Shown piece after piece: positions 1 through 3,319 of a stretch of 5,451 bases of DNA (position 1 is its first letter; each line of letters starts with the position of its first letter). The DNA comes from CAYURH01 sp964447105. GTDB lineage: Bacteria > Patescibacteriota > Saccharimonadia > Saccharimonadales > EFPC-124. The stretch lies in the NCBI GenBank assembly GCA_964447105.1, contig CAYURH010000029.1:1-5451 (forward strand), given 5' to 3'. The translations under genes and the position numbers were made by a program. The notes below the pieces were generated by a model. That model worked only from the letters and a program-made list of their open reading frames with translations. It was not told the origin of the DNA and ran no database searches.

Positions 1-1673
1 TAAAAATTAAAAAACTTAAGTACCACGGAGTCCGGGCCAGTGTCGAGGATTCGTTTGCGGAATTTCTTTTCGGTCGGCATGGGTGCGATATCGAGCAGTG
101 TCGTGTTGGGTGTGTCGAGCAACGCCAAGATGGTGTAGCGTAAGATGTATTCCAGGCGCGGGCCCCAGCTGGTTTCACCGAACATACGCTTCATTACACC
201 TACTACTTCGGAGCTGGTGTTGCTTTTCATATTTTGGTCCACCACTTCGAGTGGGTTGAAGCCAATTGGGAATGCCGTATCTGATGGGTTGAAGTACACC
301 ACGTCTTTGATGCGGCTGGGCGGTATGAATCGCAGGTTGTTGATAGCAAAGTCGCCGTGAGGGTCGATAATAGCGTAGCCTTGGTCGTGGAACACATCGC
401 TCAGTGCAAACAGTTCCAACAAACCAGATTTACCTGAACCCGTTTGGCCGATGATATATACGTGGCGCCCACGATCGCTGCGGTACAACCCAAACTGTTG
501 GGTAATGCCTCGGAAGTTGGTCAAGCCAAAGGCGCTGATGTCTTTGTCGGATTCGGCACCAGTGATGATGGGCAGTTTAGCTGGTGGCTCGGCGGTTTTA
601 CTATTGGCCCATACGATACTTGGTGTTTCCACGCTGGTGTGTGGCAAGTGGTAGACCGAAGCCAGTTCTTCGATGTTCAATATGTAGCCGCGATCGATGA
701 AAAAGCGTGCACGATATTGCGCCAAACCATCTTCGGAAAACGTCGGTGATTTCTGCAGGAATCCGTTTAGGTTGGTACTATTGAACTGTTTGAACGTACC
801 CACGATGGCCTGCATGCGCAGCTTGGCAGTTTGTTGGCTATTGCCTAGGTAAGCGATGCGTATCTTCACCTGATAGCCAAGTTTGGTGCTCTTTTTCTCT
901 ATTTCACTTACGCGGCCTTTGTCGCGTTCACTAAGTTCGGCAGATTTGCTGGTAGCTTCGGGTGGTTTGGACAGAGCTTCGATCATGGTGAAGGCAAACT
1001 GCTTCATGTTGCTCGCTGCGCCTTTGCCGGTGCCTTTTTTGACGCCTTCGGAATAACTCGTTGCTTTTTTGTGCCATTCGTCGGAGATGGGTCGGGCGAG
1101 CACTTGGATCCACATCTCTTCGTTGGACTCTTCGAGTTTGGAAAGTGTGGCGGTGACAGCAGCCAGAGGGTCAACTTCGAAACTCTGGAATGTTTTGATG
1201 GGCAGCACTTCGTTGTCGGTGAGGCCGAGTTCGGCAGTGTATGCTACGGGTTGCGTAATTTGGCGCTGGCTATAATCTTCGTCGGCGGTATAAATCTGCA
1301 CCGTAGGATACTGGGCATAGATCTGACCTTCCACGAAGTTCTGTAGGTGTGTAGGCACCCATACGTAGAAATGAATGAGTTTGCCAATAGCGGCGATTTC
1401 GAAGCTAATGTGTTCTTGGAGTCCGCCCTGCGCTGCCAATTCTTTTTTGGATCGCAAAATACCATGCAAACTGGCAAACATTTGTTCGGCTGCCAACTCT
1501 TTTTTGTCGTTGGTGCGCGGGATCTCTAGTACTAACAGGATATGTTCGAGTTCACTCACTACTTTTGCTCGCCGATTATTACGAAATGCCAAATAGCCCA
1601 GCGCCCCAGCGATGGGAAGCCAAATATACCACTTACTAAGTAAGCCAAACAGAAATGACAGCACTGCTTCCAT
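1..1673 (-). CDS. TraG/VirD4-like type IV secretion P-loop ATPase, membrane-anchored (3' end beyond window)
   Basis: Open frame of 557 codons from ATG 1673-1671 to the left edge without a stop; the last two visible bases (TA) could begin Tyr or a stop. Residues 4-30 form one hydrophobic membrane segment (FLFGLL...YIWLPIAGALGYLAF) followed by NNRRAK, implying a cytoplasmic body. Residues about 38-385 are an N-terminal domain I do not recognise by fold. From residue 389 the sequence matches coupling-protein/TraG-like ATPases: LTNFRGI, HVYIIGQTGSGKS (Walker A at 409-416, Lys415), then AIIDPHGDF (434-442), YFNPSD, GFNPLEVVD and WGPRLEYILRYTILALL. The Walker B acidic pair expected downstream lies outside the window. 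By family, such proteins energise transfer of DNA or protein through the membrane; the substrate cannot be told here. An SD, AAGGA, sits 5 bases before the ATG. The gene follows the sigma-4/HARE gene by 53 bases without a terminator, so co-transcription is likely. VirB4- or HerA-type ATPase is a less likely alternative. Confidence 0.86.
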   Translation of the reverse strand, partial: MEAVLSFLFGLLSKWYIWLPIAGALGYLAFRNNRRAKVVSELEHILLVLEIPRTNDKKELAAEQMFASLHGILRSKKELAAQGGLQEHISFEIAAIGKLIHFYVWVPTHLQNFVEGQIYAQYPTVQIYTADEDYSQRQITQPVAYTAELGLTDNEVLPIKTFQSFEVDPLAAVTATLSKLEESNEEMWIQVLARPISDEWHKKATSYSEGVKKGTGKGAASNMKQFAFTMIEALSKPPEATSKSAELSERDKGRVSEIEKKSTKLGYQVKIRIAYLGNSQQTAKLRMQAIVGTFKQFNSTNLNGFLQKSPTFSEDGLAQYRARFFIDRGYILNIEELASVYHLPHTSVETPSIVWANSKTAEPPAKLPIITGAESDKDISAFGLTNFRGITQQFGLYRSDRGRHVYIIGQTGSGKSGLLELFALSDVFHDQGYAIIDPHGDFAINNLRFIPPSRIKDVVYFNPSDTAFPIGFNPLEVVDQNMKSNTSSEVVGVMKRMFGETSWGPRLEYILRYTILALLDTPNTTLLDIAPMPTEKKFRKRILDTGPDSVVLKFFNF

Positions 1674-1678
1674 GCCTA

Positions 1679-1683
1679 TCCTT
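1679..1683 (-). promoter_or_regulatory. Shine-Dalgarno site of the TraG/VirD4-like gene
   Basis: AAGGA on the minus strand, five bases before ATG 1673. It fixes the start of the ATPase gene, whose first residues then form the membrane anchor. Confidence 0.7.
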
Positions 1684-1726
1684 ATTGTCGCTCAAATCCC
1701 CCGTAATCGCAACGAAACGAGTGGTT

Positions 1727-2764
1727 TTAGGCTTCCGCCAGTGTGTATGTAGCTTTGGCTACGCGTTTGAACGCAGCTTTGCCTTGCAGATTGAGTAGAA
1801 TGGTGGTTTCTTTGACCTGGCGATGTTTCATAACACGGCGTACGATTTCGTCGCGGTGCAATGGGCCACCTTCTTTTTTGAGGACGTCAGTGATGATGTC
1901 GGCGACAGTGCCTTTGTCGTAGCCCCAGTCTTTGAGGGCGTAGATGCCGCGACCGATCAGAACGAAACGACCATCTTTGATCAGCTCGTTGTGAATAGCT
2001 TGGGTGGTCACGTCTTTGCGACGGAAGTCAGAGTCTTTGATAGCTTTGGCGATGTCGCTAAAGTGCATAGGCTTGCCGTTTTCTTGCAAGATCACGTAGA
2101 TTTTGTCGCGGATGTTTTTGGGGTTTACGGTTGGCCATTTGCTGAGACCCCATTTGTCTTTGAGGTTAGACAACTGTTTGCTTACGCTCGCGAGAGCGCG
2201 AACTTGCTGGGGGTGATCCAAGTCAACTTTTTGATGTAGCTCATCAATGCTCAGTGGTTGGCCATGCTTTTTGACACTGTCTACGATGCCGTCTACTAGT
2301 TTGGTGATGCTGGCGCCGTCATGCTGTTCAGCGATACCGACAGCGTGGTGGTAGCGGTCGTTTTCTTCCACGACAGCCAGGCGAGGGGCCAGTTCAGCAA
2401 TAAATGCCAAGTGGGCGCGGTCACGGTCACTGTTGCCGCTGGTGGCGATTTTGCTCAATTCGTCGATTTTGGATACACGGCCTAGGTCGTGTAGGTGGCG
2501 AATCAGCTGCTTTTCGGTCGCAGCGATCTGGGGCATATTGTCTTCAACAGCCGCTTTGAGGCGGATCATAATAGCTTTTTCGAGCTGGCGTACACGTTCG
2601 CGGGTAATACCCAAAAGCTCCCCGATTTGCTCGAGTGTTTCTTTGCGATCGTACAAGCCGAAACGGCGCGCGATAATCTCGCGTTCACGCTCGCGTTCGA
2701 TGGTTTGCAGAACGTCGTTGACGATTGGCTGCAAATCGATAGTTGAAGTGGTTTCAACGCCCAT
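1727..2764 (-). CDS. Sigma-70 region 4 fused to HARE-HTH/winged-helix repeats, transcription regulator or RNAP-associated protein
   Basis: A protein of 345 residues ending in TAA. Residues about 14-72 are a sigma-70 region 4: EREREIIARRFGLYD, then LEQIGELLGITRERVRQLEKA, with TRERVRQ in the recognition helix. No sigma region 2 or 3 is present, so it cannot be a complete sigma factor. The rest looks like winged-helix units: about 81-143, 155-213, 216-280 (NIRDKIYVILQENGKPMHF...GRGIYALKDWG) and 284-343 (VADIITDVLKKEGGPLHRDEI...ATYTLAEA). The last two resemble the HARE-HTH domain, also found at the N-terminus of the RNA polymerase delta subunit; the first two are weaker. A role in transcription is inferred; core polymerase or promoter DNA are the plausible partners. 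The start is ATG 2764, preceded by AGAGAGG with a long 14-base spacing. The frame stays open to an ATG at 2884, but that stretch is AT-rich, runs through the likely promoter and encodes non-family residues. The ATPase gene follows 53 bases downstream. Confidence 0.87.
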   Translation of the reverse strand: MGVETTSTIDLQPIVNDVLQTIEREREREIIARRFGLYDRKETLEQIGELLGITRERVRQLEKAIMIRLKAAVEDNMPQIAATEKQLIRHLHDLGRVSKIDELSKIATSGNSDRDRAHLAFIAELAPRLAVVEENDRYHHAVGIAEQHDGASITKLVDGIVDSVKKHGQPLSIDELHQKVDLDHPQQVRALASVSKQLSNLKDKWGLSKWPTVNPKNIRDKIYVILQENGKPMHFSDIAKAIKDSDFRRKDVTTQAIHNELIKDGRFVLIGRGIYALKDWGYDKGTVADIITDVLKKEGGPLHRDEIVRRVMKHRQVKETTILLNLQGKAAFKRVAKATYTLAEA

Positions 2765-2778
2765 AGTTATATTAGTGA

Positions 2779-2785
2779 CCTCTCT
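2779..2785 (-). promoter_or_regulatory. Purine-rich ribosome binding site of the sigma-4/HARE gene
   Basis: AGAGAGG on the minus strand, 14 bases before ATG 2764. The spacing is longer than usual, but no alternative start codon lies between (the intervening codons include GTC and ATA, not GTG or ATG). It is four bases downstream of an inverted repeat that could fold in the mRNA and affect access to it. Confidence 0.45.
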
Positions 2786-2789
2786 GTTA

Positions 2790-2822
2790 TATGTGTCAAT
2801 TTCATCATTATTGTGACACATA
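2790..2822. repeat. 9-bp inverted repeat in the sigma-4/HARE leader (possible operator or mRNA hairpin)
   Basis: Perfect arms TATGTGTCA (2790-2798) and TGACACATA (2814-2822) around a 15-base spacer. A third, shorter copy, TATGTCA, lies at 2831-2837. The arrangement fits a dimeric DNA-binding site or, in the transcript, a 9-bp stem ending just before the ribosome binding site. Arms and position are seen directly; function is inferred. Confidence 0.5.
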
Positions 2823-2832
2823 AATAATTTTA

Positions 2833-2838
2833 TGTCAA
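2833..2838 (-). promoter_or_regulatory. Exact TTGACA hexamer, possible -35 of a second promoter
   Basis: Minus-strand TTGACA, followed after exactly 17 bases by CACAAT (2815-2810; four of six matches to TATAAT), which would start RNA near 2803. A second exact TTGACA at 2799-2794 lies 39 bases downstream; with a 17-base spacer it meets ACTAAT (2776-2771), which would put the start at or next to the ATG. Either may be chance in such AT-rich DNA. Confidence 0.3.
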
Positions 2839-2844
2839 CAATTA

Positions 2845-2852
2845 TGTATACA
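2845..2852. promoter_or_regulatory. 8-bp palindrome TGTATACA at the predicted transcription start
   Basis: Perfect palindrome directly next to the downstream edge of the extended -10 element, covering the expected start of transcription. The position suits a repressor site, but short palindromes are common in AT-rich DNA. Confidence 0.25.
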
Positions 2853-2861
2853 ATTATAGCA
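2853..2861 (-). promoter_or_regulatory. Extended -10 promoter element for the sigma-4/HARE operon
   Basis: Minus strand reads TGCTATAAT, a perfect -10 hexamer with the extended TGn motif. The best upstream match is TCGACA (2879-2874; five of six to TTGACA), but its 15-base spacer is short, so the extended -10 may dominate. Transcription would begin near 2846, giving a leader of about 80 bases before ATG 2764. It lies beyond the terminator at 2951-2924, so the gene pair has its own promoter. Confidence 0.6.
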
Positions 2862-2923
2862 TTAATTAGACGGTGTCGATACAATATTATGCTTTTGCTT
2901 TAAAAAGTGTGGAAAAGTGGCAT

Positions 2924-2951
2924 AAAAACAAAAACGACCAGTGTGGTCGTT
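2924..2951 (-). terminator. Intrinsic terminator closing the structured RNA / topA transcription unit
   Basis: On the minus strand AACGACCA (2951-2944), loop CAC, then TGGTCGTT (2940-2933): a perfect 8-bp stem running into the U-rich tract TTTTTGTTTTT (2934-2924). The opposite strand lacks such a tract at its end, so the direction is leftward. It separates topA and the structured segment from the downstream gene pair. Confidence 0.85.
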
Positions 2952-2961
2952 GAAATTGAGT

Positions 2962-2997
2962 GTCGCCACTCTCCCTGGCCGGAGGGAGAGTGGCGAC
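2962..2997 (-). repeat. Perfect 15-bp stem-loop
   Basis: GTCGCCACTCTCCCT (2997-2983), loop CCGGCC, then its exact complement (2976-2962). It ends 11 bases before the terminator stem. Its CTCTCCCT...AGGGAGAG core resembles REP-type intergenic palindromes known from other bacteria, so a dispersed repeat is possible. Confidence 0.75.
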
Positions 2998-2998
2998 G

Positions 2999-3039
2999 AC
3001 GCGCGAGATTCGCCCGGAGGCTGGGCTTGTCTCGCACGC
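2999..3039 (-). repeat. Two-tier stem-loop
   Basis: GCGTGCGAGA (3039-3030) pairs with TCTCGCGCGT (3008-2999) with two G-U pairs. Inside a symmetric caa/gaa loop, GCCC (3026-3023) pairs with GGGC (3015-3012). The symmetric 3x3 internal loop is more typical of a folded RNA than of a simple DNA palindrome. G3039 could instead close the outer stem of the neighbouring hairpin. Confidence 0.6.
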
Positions 3040-3082
3040 TGGTGCGCCCCGTGTTTCCCGGTAACACGGGGCGCTGCGCCAG
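3039..3082 (-). repeat. Perfect 12-bp stem-loop with outer CTGG/CCAG pairing
   Basis: GCGCCCCGTGTT (3074-3063), seven-base loop ACCGGGA, then the exact complement (3055-3044). An outer CTGG (3082-3079)/CCAG (3042-3039) stem is offset by a 4-versus-1 internal loop. Confidence 0.7.
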
Positions 3083-3128
3083 TCTATGCAGGCGACGGGC
3101 GCGGAGCGAAGTCTATGAGGTGGATTAG

Positions 3129-3166
3129 CCCGAGGAGTGGCGATGGTAACATGCCTGCTCCTCGGG
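3129..3166 (-). repeat. 9-bp stem-loop with an inner bulged stem
   Basis: CCCGAGGAG (3166-3158) pairs exactly with CTCCTCGGG (3137-3129). Within it GGCATG (3155-3150) pairs with CAT-c-GCC (3145-3139), leaving a TTAC loop. A competing small stem, GGGTG (3179-3175)/CACCC (3168-3164), shares three bases with the outer arm, so the two exclude each other. Confidence 0.65.
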
Positions 3167-3207
3167 TGTGCTCGCACCCCCTGCTCGCACATTGTTTGTC
3201 GGTTTTA

Positions 3208-3256
3208 TCCGGCAATGCGGTTTGATTTAGGCGTAAAATCATGCCGCACCACCGGA
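3208..3256 (-). repeat. Long stem-loop with G-U pairs, first helix of the candidate RNA
   Basis: Positions 3256-3244 and 3220-3208 give 13 continuous pairs (TCCGG with CCGGA, three G-U pairs, then TGCGG with CCGCA). A 2x2 internal loop follows, then TGATTT/AAATCA and a seven-base loop. G-U pairs keep the helix intact in RNA but not in DNA, which argues that the RNA form matters on this strand. Confidence 0.6.
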
Positions 3257-3286
3257 CAAGACCAAATTATTAATGTGGTTATTCGT

Positions 3287-3315
3287 ATTATCGGGCAGTT
3301 TGGAGTTGGGTGCAA
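3287..3315 (-). promoter_or_regulatory. Possible promoter just downstream of topA
   Basis: Minus strand TTGCAC (3315-3310; weak -35), a 17-base spacer, then GATAAT (3292-3287; five of six to TATAAT). RNA would start near 3280, about 40 bases after the topA stop and some 25 bases before the first stem-loop. Together with the terminator at 2951-2924 it would define a unit of about 350 nt. Confidence 0.35.
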
Positions 3316-3319
3316 GGGT

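Larger units (their letters stand above)
2924..3280 (-). ncRNA. Candidate structured non-coding RNA of about 350 nt, family not recognised
   Basis: Read leftward, this gene-free segment folds into consecutive stem-loops: 3256-3208 (13 continuous pairs with three G-U, then a 2x2 internal loop and 6 more), 3166-3129 (9 pairs plus an inner GGCATG/CAT-c-GCC stem), 3082-3039 (12 perfect pairs plus outer CTGG/CCAG), 3038-2999 (9-10 pairs, 3x3 internal loop, 4 pairs), 2997-2962 (15 perfect pairs) and the terminator. Together they cover well over half of its length. A possible promoter lies just after the topA stop. Signatures of RNase P RNA (GAGGAAAGUC, ACAGAA), tmRNA (GGUUCGA arm, alanine-rich tag) and SRP RNA (GGAAGGAAGCAGC-like loop) are absent on both strands. 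It may be an independent RNA, a structured topA 3' UTR, or a REP-like repeat cluster. The stems are seen; transcription and function are inferred. Confidence 0.4.

Noticed and set aside
444..749. Plus-strand open frame of 101 codons, and other plus-strand frames between 145 and 1596
   Set aside because: They lie opposite the ATPase gene, whose minus-strand frame is continuous for 557 codons and carries family motifs including Walker A.
1674..1726. Terminator or separate promoter between the sigma-4/HARE gene and the ATPase gene
   Set aside because: The 53 bases hold no stem followed by a U tract and no convincing -10/-35 pair.
2765..2884. Start of the sigma-4/HARE protein at ATG 2884, or at ATG 2821
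   Set aside because: The added residues are encoded by AT-rich DNA containing the extended -10 element and the inverted repeat. A transcript starting near 2846 would not include 2884, and neither ATG has a ribosome binding site.
2887..3192. A 101-codon minus-strand open frame, and overlapping plus-strand frames (2907-3128, 2941-3225), in the gene-free segment
   Set aside because: Translations are rich in Arg, Pro, Cys and Ser with no recognisable family, and follow the GC-rich hairpins. No Shine-Dalgarno supports them, and the minus-strand frame runs through the terminator.
2924..3280. RNase P RNA, tmRNA or SRP RNA as the identity of the structured segment
   Set aside because: The length suits the first two, but the conserved core strings of each are missing on both strands and there is no tRNA-like end or tag reading frame. 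A diverged family member cannot be excluded without a covariance-model search.
2924..3280. CRISPR array
   Set aside because: The repeats are unequal inverted repeats of different sequence, not evenly spaced direct repeats with unique spacers.
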